DNA of 32,447 nucleotides. It comes from Betaproteobacteria bacterium. GTDB lineage: Bacteria > Pseudomonadota > Gammaproteobacteria > Burkholderiales > SG8-41. A model generated the notes under the pieces. The model saw nothing but the letters and a program-made list of their open reading frames with translations. It was not told where the DNA came from and did not search any database. Every line of letters starts with the position of its first letter. Within the stretch, counting starts at the first letter, position 1. Shown piece by piece: positions 1-8,274 of this stretch. The stretch lies in NCBI GenBank assembly GCA_029883965.1, contig JAOUIN010000003.1, positions 1 to 32,447 of the forward strand, given 5' to 3'. The translations under genes were made by a program, and so were the position numbers.

Positions 1-1
1 G

Positions 2-1423
2 GCCAGCGGGGCCTGCTCCAGTGTCGAATTGACCCAAGATTTTTTAAATAAAATCAGCAGGTTAAATGGTGATCTCGGCTGTTTTGTCACGGTAAACGCA
101 GAGCGCAGCCTGGCGCAGGCAGGTGCAGCGGACGCGCAGCGTGCGGCGGGCCGCGCCGGACCGTTGACCGGAATTCCGCTGGCCCACAAGGACATTTTCT
201 GCGCGCGGGACTGGGTGACCACCTGCGGTTCGCGCATGCTCGAAAACTTTGTCGCGCCGTACGACGCGCACGTGGTCGAGCGCTGCAACGACGCGGGCAT
301 GGTGACGCTGGGCAAGACCAACATGGACGAGTTCGCCATGGGGTCATCGAACGAGACTTCCTACTTCGGTCCGGTACGCAATCCGTGGAAACGCAATGCC
401 GTCCCCGGCGGCAGTTCCGGCGGTTCGGCGGCGGCGGTCGCGGCGCGCCTTGCCCCGGCGGCGACCGGCACGGACACAGGCGGTTCGATCCGGCAGCCCG
501 CGGCATTGACCGGAATCTGCGGGCTGAAGCCGACGTACGGCCTGGTGTCGCGTTACGGCATGATCGCGTTTGCGTCGAGTCTGGACCAGGCGGGGCCGAT
601 GGCGCGCAGCGCGGAAGACCTGGGGTTGATGCTGAATGTCATGGCAGGTCACGATGCGCGCGACTCCACCAGTCTGGAACTTCCGGCGCAAGATTATCTG
701 CGTGATCTGGCGCGTCCTGTTACCGGTCTGCGCATCGGTCTGCCGAAAGAGTTTTTTGCTTCGGGCCTTGCACCCGAGGTGCAGCGTGCGGTCGAGTCTG
801 CGATTGCCGAGTACGAGAAACTCGGCGCCAAAGTCGTCGACATCAGCCTGCCCAACATGGCGCTGTCGGTGCCCGTTTACTATGTGCTTGCTCCGGCCGA
901 GGCGTCGAGCAACCTGTCGCGGTTTGACGGCGTTCGCTACGGCCATCGTGCGGCAGGGTATTCCGACCTGTCCGACATGTACAAGCGTACCCGCGCCGAA
1001 GGTTTCGGGGCCGAGGTGAAACGCCGCATCCTGATCGGGACTTACGTATTGTCGCACGGCTATTACGACGCCTATTACATCCGTGCGCAAAAACTGCGGC
1101 GGCTGATTGCAGGTGATTTTGCCGCAGCCTTCAGGCAATGCGATGTCATCATGGGGCCGACCAGCCCGACGACGGCGTTCGGGCTGGGTGAAAAAAGCGC
1201 CGACCCGGTGCAGATGTATTTGTCCGACATTTATACGATCGCGGTGAATCTGGCCGGTTTGCCCGGCATGTCCATCCCGTGCGGATTTGACAGCGGTGGA
1301 TTGCCGGTCGGGCTGCAGATCATCGGCAACTATTTTGCCGAAGCGCAGATGCTTAATGTCGCCCACCAGTACCAGCTGGCCACCGACTGGCATCAGTGCG
1401 CACCGCAGGGGATAGGCGCATGA
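2..1423 (+). CDS. gatA: Glutamyl-tRNA(Gln)/aspartyl-tRNA(Asn) amidotransferase subunit A, 5' end cut by window edge
   Basis: GatA is the glutaminase-like subunit of GatCAB. It releases ammonia from glutamine, which GatB uses to convert Glu-tRNA(Gln) or Asp-tRNA(Asn) to the amidated form in the cytoplasm. The reading frame is open to the first base of the window (the first in-frame codon is at 2), and the residues before the TTG at 29 (SSVE, then LTQ) still resemble GatA N-termini, so the true start lies upstream and about 15-25 residues are missing. Counting from the TTG at 29, the amidase-signature triad is visible as Lys54 (AHKDIF), Ser129 (GGSSGGS) and Ser153 (GTDTGGS), with the spacing known for the family. 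gatC is expected just upstream. gatB follows after a 163-bp gap that holds a repeat element. Confidence 0.97.
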   Translation, partial: ASGACSSVELTQDFLNKISRLNGDLGCFVTVNAERSLAQAGAADAQRAAGRAGPLTGIPLAHKDIFCARDWVTTCGSRMLENFVAPYDAHVVERCNDAGMVTLGKTNMDEFAMGSSNETSYFGPVRNPWKRNAVPGGSSGGSAAAVAARLAPAATGTDTGGSIRQPAALTGICGLKPTYGLVSRYGMIAFASSLDQAGPMARSAEDLGLMLNVMAGHDARDSTSLELPAQDYLRDLARPVTGLRIGLPKEFFASGLAPEVQRAVESAIAEYEKLGAKVVDISLPNMALSVPVYYVLAPAEASSNLSRFDGVRYGHRAAGYSDLSDMYKRTRAEGFGAEVKRRILIGTYVLSHGYYDAYYIRAQKLRRLIAGDFAAAFRQCDVIMGPTSPTTAFGLGEKSADPVQMYLSDIYTIAVNLAGLPGMSIPCGFDSGGLPVGLQIIGNYFAEAQMLNVAHQYQLATDWHQCAPQGIGA

Positions 1424-1440
1424 ACAGGGATGTAAAGCTG

Positions 1441-1576
1441 TTTACCGCCAGGATGCCAGGAGCGCAAGGCAAAAAAGCGGAGGGCCGGAATTCAATGCCA
1501 ACACAGGGCATGATTTCCGGGTTCGTGCAGTGGCGTTTCTTGAGTAATGTTCTTCTTGGCGTCTTGGCGGTGAAAA
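1441..1576. repeat. Imperfect inverted-repeat element (ACCGCCAAGACGCCAAG type) between gatA and gatB
   Basis: The left arm at 1441-1464 begins TTTACCGCCAGGATGCCAGG. The reverse complement of the right arm at 1551-1576 begins TTTTCACCGCCAAGACGCCA. They match over about 20 bases with a few differences. Inside lies a second inverted pair, CCGGAATTCAATGCC at 1485-1499 against GGGCATGATTTCCGG at 1506-1520, so the whole 136 bp could fold into one long imperfect hairpin. The arms resemble a short repeat motif that I recall as dispersed in intergenic regions of several proteobacteria (established knowledge from memory). No convincing gene lies here: a 64-codon open frame crossing it has no recognisable protein features. 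The right arm ends about 10 bases before the gatB start codon, so the element probably supplies gatB's translation-initiation region. Confidence 0.6.
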
Positions 1577-1586
1577 GGGTTTTCCC

Positions 1587-3023
1587 ATGAAATGGGAGAT
1601 CGTCATCGGGCTGGAAACCCACGCGCAGCTGTCGACGGTGTCGAAGATTTTTTCGGGTGCTGCGACCGCTTTCGGCGCCGCGCCGAACACGCAGGCCTGT
1701 GGCGTCGATATTGCGCTTCCCGGGGTATTGCCGGTGCTCAACACCGGTGCGGTCGAGCGCGCGATCCGTTTCGGCCTCGCCGTCGGTGCAAAAATCAATC
1801 CGCGGTCGGTATTCGCGCGCAAGAATTACTTCTATCCCGACCTGCCCAAGGGATACCAGATCAGCCAGTATGAACTGCCCATTGTCGCCGGCGGCACGAT
1901 CACGATCATGGCGGGCGAGACCGAAAAAACCATACGTCTGACCAGGGCGCACCTGGAAGAAGATGCCGGCAAGTCGCTGCATGAGGATTTTCACGGCCGC
2001 ACCGGCATAGACCTGAATCGGGCCGGCACACCACTGCTCGAAATCGTATCGGAACCCGATATGCGTTCGGCTGAGGAGGCCGTCGCCTATGCGCGGGCGC
2101 TGCATACGCTGGTACGCTGGATCGACATCTGCGATGGCAACATGCAGGAGGGATCATTCCGTTGCGACGCCAATGTATCGGTACGTCCGGCGGGGACGAC
2201 CGAGCTGGGGACGCGCCGAGAGATCAAGAACCTGAACAGTTTCCGTTTCCTGCAGCAGGCGATCGAGTACGAAGTGCGTTGGCAGATCGCTGAAATTGAG
2301 GACGGGCGCACAATCCGGCAGGCAACCGTACTGTTCGATCCGGATACCGGTGAAACGCGGATGATGCGCACGAAGGAAGATGCGCATGATTACCGGTATT
2401 TCCCTGATCCCGACCTGCTGCCATTGGAAGTTACGGCAGAGCGCCTGGAGGCAGTCCGCGCCGCATTGCCGCCGTTGCCGCAGATTCGGCGCGCACAATT
2501 TTCGGCGGAGTATGGTCTGACCGCGTACGATGCGGGCCTGCTGACGGGCAGCCGCGAACTTGCAGATTACTTTGCCGCAGCTGCTGCCGGGGCCGATGGC
2601 AAGACGGGCAAATTGTGCGCGAACTGGATTACAGGCGCTTTAAGTGCGCGGTTGAACGAGGACGGGCTCGATATTGCGCAAAGCCGGGTCGGCGCATTGG
2701 CACTGCGCCGTCTGGTCGATCGGATTGCCGATGGCACGATCTCCGGAAAGACCGCCAAAGATGTTTTTGACGCCATGTGGGCTGGCGAGGGTGATGCGGA
2801 CACCATCATCGCAGCCAAGGGCCTTAAACAGATTTCGGACAGTGGAGAGATCGAAAAGATTGTCGATCAGGTGATCGCAGCCAATGCGCAGCAGGTCGCC
2901 GACTTCAGGGCCGGCAAGGAGAAAGCGTTCAATTCGCTGGTGGGGCAGGCGATGAAGGCGACCCGCGGCAAGGCCAATCCGCAGCAGGTGAACGAAATAC
3001 TGCGGCGCAAGCTCGCCGGCTGA
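1587..3023 (+). CDS. gatB: Aspartyl/glutamyl-tRNA amidotransferase subunit B
   Basis: GatB is the tRNA-binding kinase/transamidase subunit of GatCAB. It phosphorylates the misacylated Glu or Asp on tRNA and amidates it with ammonia delivered from GatA. The protein has 478 residues, the usual length. The N-terminal catalytic cradle shows IGLETHAQL near residue 7 and the strongly conserved stretch KNYFYPDLPKGYQISQYE around residues 81-98. The C-terminal 150 residues form the YqeY-like tail domain and end in NEILRRKL. The start is ATG at 1587, preceded by AAAAGGG as a modest ribosome binding site. It probably shares a transcript with gatA despite the 163-bp spacer. The next gene is convergent, 17 bp away, and I see no strong terminator between them. 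Confidence 0.97.
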   Translation: MKWEIVIGLETHAQLSTVSKIFSGAATAFGAAPNTQACGVDIALPGVLPVLNTGAVERAIRFGLAVGAKINPRSVFARKNYFYPDLPKGYQISQYELPIVAGGTITIMAGETEKTIRLTRAHLEEDAGKSLHEDFHGRTGIDLNRAGTPLLEIVSEPDMRSAEEAVAYARALHTLVRWIDICDGNMQEGSFRCDANVSVRPAGTTELGTRREIKNLNSFRFLQQAIEYEVRWQIAEIEDGRTIRQATVLFDPDTGETRMMRTKEDAHDYRYFPDPDLLPLEVTAERLEAVRAALPPLPQIRRAQFSAEYGLTAYDAGLLTGSRELADYFAAAAAGADGKTGKLCANWITGALSARLNEDGLDIAQSRVGALALRRLVDRIADGTISGKTAKDVFDAMWAGEGDADTIIAAKGLKQISDSGEIEKIVDQVIAANAQQVADFRAGKEKAFNSLVGQAMKATRGKANPQQVNEILRRKLAG

Positions 3024-3040
3024 CGCAGAGCCGGGCAGCG

Positions 3041-3727
3041 CTATTTTTTGGGTGCAGGCTTGGGATCCGGAGACGCGGCCGGGGACCGGAGGCCCTTCAA
3101 TTCGATGAAACGCGCTTTTTGCTGTGCATAACTGTCGCTGATGCGCCCCTTGTCTTTTTCCTTGTCTGCGATGCGTGCCTGCAAAGCTTCTTTTTCCTCG
3201 GCGGCACGTTTCAGATCTTCCTTGATGTTTGCGGGCACCGGTTTGCCGGTTTTCTCAAAGTTGGCGTAGCGTTTTTGCTGGGCTGCATATGCGTCATCGG
3301 CACCCTTCTGCGCCGATTTCAATTGCTGAATCTGCAGATCGACAACCTGGACTTCACGGTCGCGGCGGATGTCGATTTCCTTGGGCGTGACATAGGTGTT
3401 CAGCAGGGCCGTGTCCTGACGCCGCTGTTCCGCACGGCGGTGTTCTTCCTCGGCTCTCTGGGCGGCCTGTCTTTTCTCTTCGTCGCGCATGCGCGCGGCC
3501 TCTTCCGCCGAAACACTGGTTTCGCGCGTGATGCCGCGGCTGTCCAGCCGCTTTGACTCGTTGTCCTGGTACTCGGGCGGCACCCGGTCGCCACAGCCGA
3601 TGACCTTGCCTGCCTTGTCTTTCCAGCAAATGATTTTCTGCCCCTGAACTGCGGGCGCCATCATCATCATGGCCACGATTGCCGCGGTACCGGCGAGCAA
3701 GGATACGGATGTTGGATAGTTACGCAT
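3041..3727 (-). CDS. Secreted coiled-coil protein with DUF4124-like N-terminus
   Basis: I do not recognise a specific function. The 228-residue protein starts with a signal peptide whose core is rich in Ala, Val and a run of four Met, with probable cleavage near AVQGQ (about residues 28-30). A short CWKDKAGKVIGCGDRVPPEY segment (about 34-53) resembles the DUF4124 domain common in betaproteobacterial envelope proteins and contains two Cys that could form a disulfide. From about residue 70 to 215 the chain is highly charged and Ala/Glu/Lys/Arg/Gln-rich, predicting long coiled coils, and it ends in a Pro/Lys-rich tail. The start codon is preceded by ATGGGGT at good spacing. The gene overlaps the 3' end of pyrE by 8 bp and should be co-transcribed with it. 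A periplasmic location is inferred. Confidence 0.75.
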   Translation of the reverse strand: MRNYPTSVSLLAGTAAIVAMMMMAPAVQGQKIICWKDKAGKVIGCGDRVPPEYQDNESKRLDSRGITRETSVSAEEAARMRDEEKRQAAQRAEEEHRRAEQRRQDTALLNTYVTPKEIDIRRDREVQVVDLQIQQLKSAQKGADDAYAAQQKRYANFEKTGKPVPANIKEDLKRAAEEKEALQARIADKEKDKGRISDSYAQQKARFIELKGLRSPAASPDPKPAPKK

Positions 3728-4370
3728 TTTTTACCCCATATTGTTCGCGGTAGGCAGCGACTGCAGCGAGCTGCGGTGCCATGCCCCTGCTGTTTTCAAG
3801 AAACCCGATCAGGTCATCCAGCGTGGCGATGCTTATGACCGGCATGCCATACAGGCGTACGACTTCCTGCGTGGCCGACAGTTCCGCCGATCCGCGCTCC
3901 ATGCGGTCCAGTGCGATCAATACTCCGGCAGGCGTTGCGCGCGACGCGCGTATCAACTCGACGGACTCACGCACGGACGTTCCCGCCGAAATGACATCAT
4001 CAACAATCAACGCGCGCCCTACCAGCGGAGCACCGACGACATTGCCGCCTTCGCCATGGTCCTTGGCCTCCTTGCGGTTGTAGCTGAATGGCACGTTGTG
4101 ATTCGCATCAGCAAGAGCGATTGCCACGGCAGCCACCAGGGGTATGCCTTTGTAAGCGGGACCAAACAGCATGTCGAACGGAACGTCGGCCGCTGCTATG
4201 GCTTTCGCGTAAAATTGCGCAAGCTGTCGCAGTGATTTGCCGTCGCAGAACAGACCGGCATTGAAAAAATACGGTGAAAGGCGTCCGGCTTTGGTTTTGA
4301 ACTCACCGAAAAGCAGCACTTTGGTGTCGATCGCGAAGCGGATGAATTCCTGTCGGAAGTTGGTTGCCAT
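3720..4370 (-). CDS. pyrE: Orotate phosphoribosyltransferase
   Basis: The enzyme joins orotate and PRPP to form orotidine 5'-monophosphate in de novo pyrimidine synthesis. The 216-residue length fits the family. The N-terminus MATNFRQEFIRFAI, the substrate-loop region GEFKTKAGRLSPYFFN, FGPAYKGIPL, the KDHGEGG flexible catalytic loop and the PRPP-binding ALIVDDVISAGTS are all present. The start is ATG at 4370. The frame runs open further upstream, but that part overlaps the divergent exodeoxyribonuclease gene and carries no family similarity. No clear Shine-Dalgarno sequence is visible. The roughly 75 bp between this gene and the divergent xth gene must hold both promoters, but I find no good consensus match. 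Confidence 0.96.
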   Translation of the reverse strand: MATNFRQEFIRFAIDTKVLLFGEFKTKAGRLSPYFFNAGLFCDGKSLRQLAQFYAKAIAAADVPFDMLFGPAYKGIPLVAAVAIALADANHNVPFSYNRKEAKDHGEGGNVVGAPLVGRALIVDDVISAGTSVRESVELIRASRATPAGVLIALDRMERGSAELSATQEVVRLYGMPVISIATLDDLIGFLENSRGMAPQLAAVAAYREQYGVKNA

Positions 4371-4446
4371 AACTGTGTGTAGACCGGGTATCTGCGGCAG
4401 GACCAAACAGCGTGCTGAACAATAACGCTGATCTGCCGGATTGAAA

Positions 4447-5226
4447 ATGATGAAAATTATAACCTTGAATCTCAACGGCATCCGTTCGGCGGCACGCAAA
4501 GGTTTTCTGGAGTGGCTGCCGCGCCAGCGCGCGGATGTGATCTGCGTCCAGGAAATCAAGGCGCAGGCTGACGATATGACTGCGGACCTGCTGGCACCGG
4601 CCGGATACCGGGGACATTTTCACTACGCGGAAAAAAGGGGCTACAGCGGCGTCGGCATTTACGCCCGGCGTGCGCCTGACCGGGTGACGGCAGGCCTCGG
4701 GGTGGCTGAAATCGACAGGGAAGGCCGATTCCTGCGGGCGGATTTCGGCAACCTGTCGGTCATCTCGCTGTACCTGCCTTCGGGGTCGAGCGGCGAGGAC
4801 CGGCAGCAGGCGAAATTCCATTTCATGAAAAAATTCTTTCCTCATCTGAAGCGGCTGCGGAACAGCGGCCGCGAAATCGTGTTGTGCGGCGACTGGAACA
4901 TCGCCCACAAGGAGATTGATCTGAAGAACTGGCGCGGCAACCGCAAGAATTCCGGATTTCTTCCCGAAGAGCGGGCGTGGCTTTCACAGATATTCGACGA
5001 GCTCGGCTGGGTCGATGTCTTTCGCGGTATTGATGCCCGTCCGGACCAGTACACCTGGTGGTCGAATCGCGGTCAGGCCTGGGCCAAGAACGTGGGCTGG
5101 CGGATCGACTATCAGATCGCTACACCGGGCGTCGCAGCAACCGCCAGGCGTGCGGCGATCTACAAGGATGAGCGGTTTTCAGATCACGCGCCGCTGATTA
5201 TCAGCTACGACGGGAAACTGACTTGA
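4447..5226 (+). CDS. xth: Exodeoxyribonuclease III (AP endonuclease family)
   Basis: This is a member of the exonuclease III/AP endonuclease family, which incises DNA 5' to abasic sites and degrades duplex DNA from 3' ends during base-excision repair. The metal and catalytic motifs are all visible: LNLNGIRS at the N-terminus, CVQEIKAQ (metal-binding Glu), the YSGVGIYAR strand, CGDWNIAH (Asp and Asn), WRIDYQI, and the C-terminal FSDHAPLII with its Asp-His pair. About 259 residues is normal. Tandem ATGs occur at 4447 and 4450. I chose 4447 because GGA at 4438-4440 is six bases upstream, but the second ATG aligns better with E. coli numbering. The stop codon overlaps the next start by four bases. 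In such genomes xth paralogues are common, so xthA versus exoA naming is uncertain. Confidence 0.95.
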   Translation: MMKIITLNLNGIRSAARKGFLEWLPRQRADVICVQEIKAQADDMTADLLAPAGYRGHFHYAEKRGYSGVGIYARRAPDRVTAGLGVAEIDREGRFLRADFGNLSVISLYLPSGSSGEDRQQAKFHFMKKFFPHLKRLRNSGREIVLCGDWNIAHKEIDLKNWRGNRKNSGFLPEERAWLSQIFDELGWVDVFRGIDARPDQYTWWSNRGQAWAKNVGWRIDYQIATPGVAATARRAAIYKDERFSDHAPLIISYDGKLT

Positions 5227-6482
5227 CCCAGCCGGCGCGTCTGTCCTGGCGCGAGACGCTGGCCGCGGCATTCAGCGGGCGCATGCTGGTGGCGTTGCTG
5301 ATGGGTTTTGCGTCGGGGTTGCCCTTGCTGCTCACAGGGTCGGTGCTGCAGGCCTGGCTGAAAGACGGCGGTGTCGATCTGACACGCATCGGCCTGTTTG
5401 CGTTGATCGGGTTGCCGTACACGCTGAAGTTTCTCTGGTCCCCGTTGTTTGATCGTTACGCCCCGCCGTTGCTGGGCCGTCGCCGCGGCTGGCTGACCAT
5501 GATGCAGTTTGCCCTTGCCGCCGCGATATTCATGCTGAGTGCTGCCGAGCCGTCCCCGGAGCATTTGGGGCTGATCATGCTGGCCGGCCTGCTGGTGTCT
5601 TTTTTTTCCGCCTCTCAGGACATCGTCATCGATGCCTATCGCCGCGAGAGCATGGGGGAGGCCGAGCTTGGGCTCGGCTCTGCGCTTTACGTGAACGGAT
5701 ACCGGCTGGGCATGCTGCTTGCGGGCGGCGGCGGGTTGATCCTCGCGGACTGGCTTTCGTTCGAGACCATGTACCGGATCATGGCCGTGTGCATGGTCGC
5801 CTGCGTGGCGGTAACTCTGCTTGCGCCCGAGCCGCAGTTACCTGAAGGCAGGCCGCGAACACTGCATGAAGCCGTCGTGTTGCCGTTCCGGGACTATTTT
5901 TCTCGTCAGGGCGCCTGGCTGATCCTGGCATTTATTCTGCTCTACAAACTGGGCGATACCATGGCGTCGGCGATGACCACGCCGTTTTATCTGGATCTCG
6001 GTTACAGCAAGACCGAGATCGGCGCCGTCGTCAAACTGTTCGGTTTCTGGGCGACGATTGCCGGCGGTACGCTGGGCGGGCTGTGGATCCTGCGGGCCGG
6101 CATGCACCGTGCGCTGTGGGTTTTCGGATTCGGGCAGATGCTGTCTACGCTGGGTTTTGTCGTGCTGGCGTACTACCCGCTTAATGTGGGCGCACTGGCC
6201 GCTGTTGTTGCCATCGAGAATCTGACCGCCGGGATGGGCACCGCCGCATTCGTCGGATTCATGGCGGCACTGACGGACCGCCGCTTTACCGCGACGCAGT
6301 ACGCGCTGCTGTCGAGCCTGATGGGCGTGCCGCGGGTGCTGCTGGCCGCACCAACCGGCTGGTTTGCGCAATTACTGGGCTGGCCGGGATTCTTTCTGAT
6401 GTGCGTGCTGATCGCGATTCCCGGCCTCATGCTGCTGCGCAGGGTAACGCAGCTCGACGGGCAGCCTCAGCCACCGAAGTGA
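5223..6482 (+). CDS. ampG: AmpG-like MFS permease
   Basis: This major-facilitator protein of 419 residues has about 12 predicted transmembrane helices. It resembles AmpG, which imports GlcNAc-anhydro-muropeptides across the inner membrane for peptidoglycan recycling. Family hallmarks are FASGLPLLLTGSVLQAWL in the first helix, YTLKFLWSPLFDRY, GRRRGW in the cytoplasmic loop, and SASQDIVIDAYRRE, which is characteristic of AmpG. E. coli AmpG is longer (two extra C-terminal helices). The start is TTG at 5223, sharing TTGA with the xth stop codon, which suggests translational coupling. No later start preserves the conserved N-terminus. The 3' end overlaps the convergent metW gene by 16 bp. The substrate is inferred from family; a related acetyl-CoA-transporter-like role is the alternative. 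Confidence 0.85.
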   Translation: MTQPARLSWRETLAAAFSGRMLVALLMGFASGLPLLLTGSVLQAWLKDGGVDLTRIGLFALIGLPYTLKFLWSPLFDRYAPPLLGRRRGWLTMMQFALAAAIFMLSAAEPSPEHLGLIMLAGLLVSFFSASQDIVIDAYRRESMGEAELGLGSALYVNGYRLGMLLAGGGGLILADWLSFETMYRIMAVCMVACVAVTLLAPEPQLPEGRPRTLHEAVVLPFRDYFSRQGAWLILAFILLYKLGDTMASAMTTPFYLDLGYSKTEIGAVVKLFGFWATIAGGTLGGLWILRAGMHRALWVFGFGQMLSTLGFVVLAYYPLNVGALAAVVAIENLTAGMGTAAFVGFMAALTDRRFTATQYALLSSLMGVPRVLLAAPTGWFAQLLGWPGFFLMCVLIAIPGLMLLRRVTQLDGQPQPPK

Positions 6483-7063
6483 TACACCGCCAGTTCGCCC
6501 AGAAGATTGGGCAGTGACGTAACCGGTTTTCCGTCCGTCAGCACGGTGCGTGCGACGATATTGATCCCGCGCTCGTCACAGAATTTTTCGAAATCGGAAA
6601 CCGTGCACAAATGGATGTTGGGCGTGTTGAACCATTCGAACGGCAGTTTTTTGGAAACCGGCATGTGTCCCAGCAACACCTGCACACGATTTTTCCAGTA
6701 GCCGAAATTCGGGAATGTGACGATGCCGGCCCTCCCGACCCGCAGCATTTCCTTCATGATGCGTTCGGTATTGCGCATCGCCTGCAGCGTTTGTGACAAC
6801 ACCACAAAATCGAACGAGTTGTCTTCAAATTCGGAAAGGCCGCGCTCCAGGTCGCTCTGAATGACGTTGACTCCGTTCTTCACGCAGGCCAGTATGTTGC
6901 CGTCGTCGATCTCGACGCCATAGCCGGTGATGTCGCGGGTCTGCTGCAGGTATTTCAGCAAAGTGCCGTCGCCGCACCCCAGATCGAGCACGTGTGCGTT
7001 GCGATGCACCGTCCGGGCAATCGCCGCAAAGTCCGGCCGTTGCGTGCCGTTAATTACGGTCAT
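6467..7063 (-). CDS. metW: Methionine biosynthesis protein MetW
   Basis: MetW is a SAM-methyltransferase-fold protein almost always encoded next to metX in proteobacteria. It is thought to support MetX activity in homoserine acylation rather than to methylate a known substrate. The 198-residue protein shows VLDLGCGDGTLLKYL (motif I), GYGVEIDD (motif II), FDFVVLSQTLQAM, and the conserved FPNFGYWKNRVQVL and LPFEWFNTPNIHL segments that distinguish MetW from other methyltransferases. Its ATG overlaps the metX stop codon (ATGA), so it is translationally coupled and should share metX's riboswitch-controlled transcript. Its 3' end runs 16 bp into the convergent ampG-like gene. Confidence 0.96.
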   Translation of the reverse strand: MTVINGTQRPDFAAIARTVHRNAHVLDLGCGDGTLLKYLQQTRDITGYGVEIDDGNILACVKNGVNVIQSDLERGLSEFEDNSFDFVVLSQTLQAMRNTERIMKEMLRVGRAGIVTFPNFGYWKNRVQVLLGHMPVSKKLPFEWFNTPNIHLCTVSDFEKFCDERGINIVARTVLTDGKPVTSLPNLLGELAVYHFGG

Positions 7064-8214
7064 GATTCAATTTCCCGGTGCACGCGTTCAAAATAGGCTG
7101 CCACCAGCCGGTGGTAGCGCGGGTCGTCGAGCAAAAACGCATCGTGGCCGTGTGGTGCATCGATTTCCGCATAGGTCACGCGCACGCGATTGTCGAGCAG
7201 CGCGTGCACGATCTCCCGTGAGCGTTCCGGTGAAAAGCGCCAGTCGGTGGCGAACGATATTACGAGTACGCTACTGGCTACCTTTTTCAGCGCCTTGGTC
7301 AGGTCGCCGCCATGCTCCAGGGCCGGATCGAAGTAGTCCAGAACCTTGGTGATACGCAGATACGTATTGGCATCAAAGTGATCCGCGAACTTGTTGCCCT
7401 GATGGCGCAGGTAGGACTCGATCTGAAATTCGGTGTCGAAGTTGTAATTGAGCTTGTCGTGCTTCAGCTGCCGGCCGAACTTGTTCGCCATCTCGTCGTC
7501 CGACAGATACGTGATGTGGCCGACCATGCGTGCGACGCGCAGACCGCGCTTGGGTGCCGTACCTTTGGCCAGGTAATGGCCATCGTTGAAATCAGGATCG
7601 GTGATGATCGCCTGACGGGCGACCTCGTTGAACGCAATGTTCTGTGCCGACAGGTTGGGTGCGCAGGCGATGACAATGCTGTGACGCAGGCGCTGCGGAT
7701 AGCGGATGGACCAGGCCAGTGCCTGCATGGCGCCGAGGCTGCCGCCCATGACTGCGGCAAACTGTGATATGCCCAGTTGATCTGCGAGCCGCGCCTGCGC
7801 ATCGACCCAGTCCTCCACGGTGATGACCGGGAAATCGCCGCCCCAGGTCCTGCCGGTGTCGGAGTTGACGCTCAGCGGCCCGGTCGAGCCGTGACAGCCG
7901 CCGATATTGTTGACGCCGATGACAAAGAACCTGCGGGTATCGAGCGGCTTGCCGGGCCCGATCATGTTGTCCCACCACCCCACGTTGTCAGGGGCGTCCG
8001 CGTAGTAGCCGGCTACATGATGTGATGCGTTGAGCGCATGGCAGACCAGTACGGCATTGGAACGGTCTGCGTTGAGTTCGCCATAGGTCTCGTAAACGAG
8101 TTCATAGTCGCGCAGTACCGTGCCGCCGCGCAGCACAAGCGGTTCCGCGAACCGCGCGGTCTGCGGCGTCACGACGCCAACCGAATTTTCCGGTTCTTTG
8201 ATCGATTCACGCAT
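7060..8214 (-). CDS. metX: Homoserine O-acyltransferase MetX
   Basis: MetX activates homoserine by O-acylation, the entry step of methionine synthesis. The 384-residue alpha/beta hydrolase-fold protein carries the nucleophile Ser159 in GGSLGAMQAL, Asp324 in FATDWRFSP and His357 in PHGHDAF, with family spacing. Many proteobacterial MetX proteins use succinyl-CoA rather than acetyl-CoA; the sequence alone, read by eye, does not settle which applies here. The first 10-12 residues precede the conserved SVGVVTPQTARF. ATG at 8214 is the only good start, but it has no clear Shine-Dalgarno because a terminator T-tract ends 13 bp upstream. Expression is predicted to be controlled by the SAM-II riboswitch and terminator in its leader. 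metW follows with a 4-bp overlap. Confidence 0.96.
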   Translation of the reverse strand: MRESIKEPENSVGVVTPQTARFAEPLVLRGGTVLRDYELVYETYGELNADRSNAVLVCHALNASHHVAGYYADAPDNVGWWDNMIGPGKPLDTRRFFVIGVNNIGGCHGSTGPLSVNSDTGRTWGGDFPVITVEDWVDAQARLADQLGISQFAAVMGGSLGAMQALAWSIRYPQRLRHSIVIACAPNLSAQNIAFNEVARQAIITDPDFNDGHYLAKGTAPKRGLRVARMVGHITYLSDDEMANKFGRQLKHDKLNYNFDTEFQIESYLRHQGNKFADHFDANTYLRITKVLDYFDPALEHGGDLTKALKKVASSVLVISFATDWRFSPERSREIVHALLDNRVRVTYAEIDAPHGHDAFLLDDPRYHRLVAAYFERVHREIES

Positions 8215-8227
8215 TTTCGTCAGCCAT

Positions 8228-8257
8228 AAAAAAACCCCGCAGCCTGCGCTCCGGGGT
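8228..8257 (-). terminator. Intrinsic terminator in the metX leader (riboswitch expression platform)
   Basis: On the minus strand ACCCCG and CGGGGT form a 6-bp GC-rich stem, with AGC/GCT pairing further in, followed at once by seven T residues. It lies 17 nt downstream of the SAM-II-like aptamer and only 13 bp before the metX start codon. A terminator in this position must be conditional, or metX could not be expressed from the upstream promoter. It would also stop read-through from ptsI. Confidence 0.85.
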
Positions 8258-8274
8258 CATGAGAATTCATTCAT

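Noticed and set aside
1396..1590. A 64-codon open frame between gatA and gatB
   Set aside because: It runs across the inverted-repeat element, has no recognisable protein features and overlaps both flanking genes.
8207..8227. A six-codon frame (MADENA) starting in the terminator T-tract and ending inside the metX start region
   Set aside because: There is no ribosome binding site and no methionine-rich content, so a leader-peptide attenuator is not supported; the riboswitch explains the leader better.
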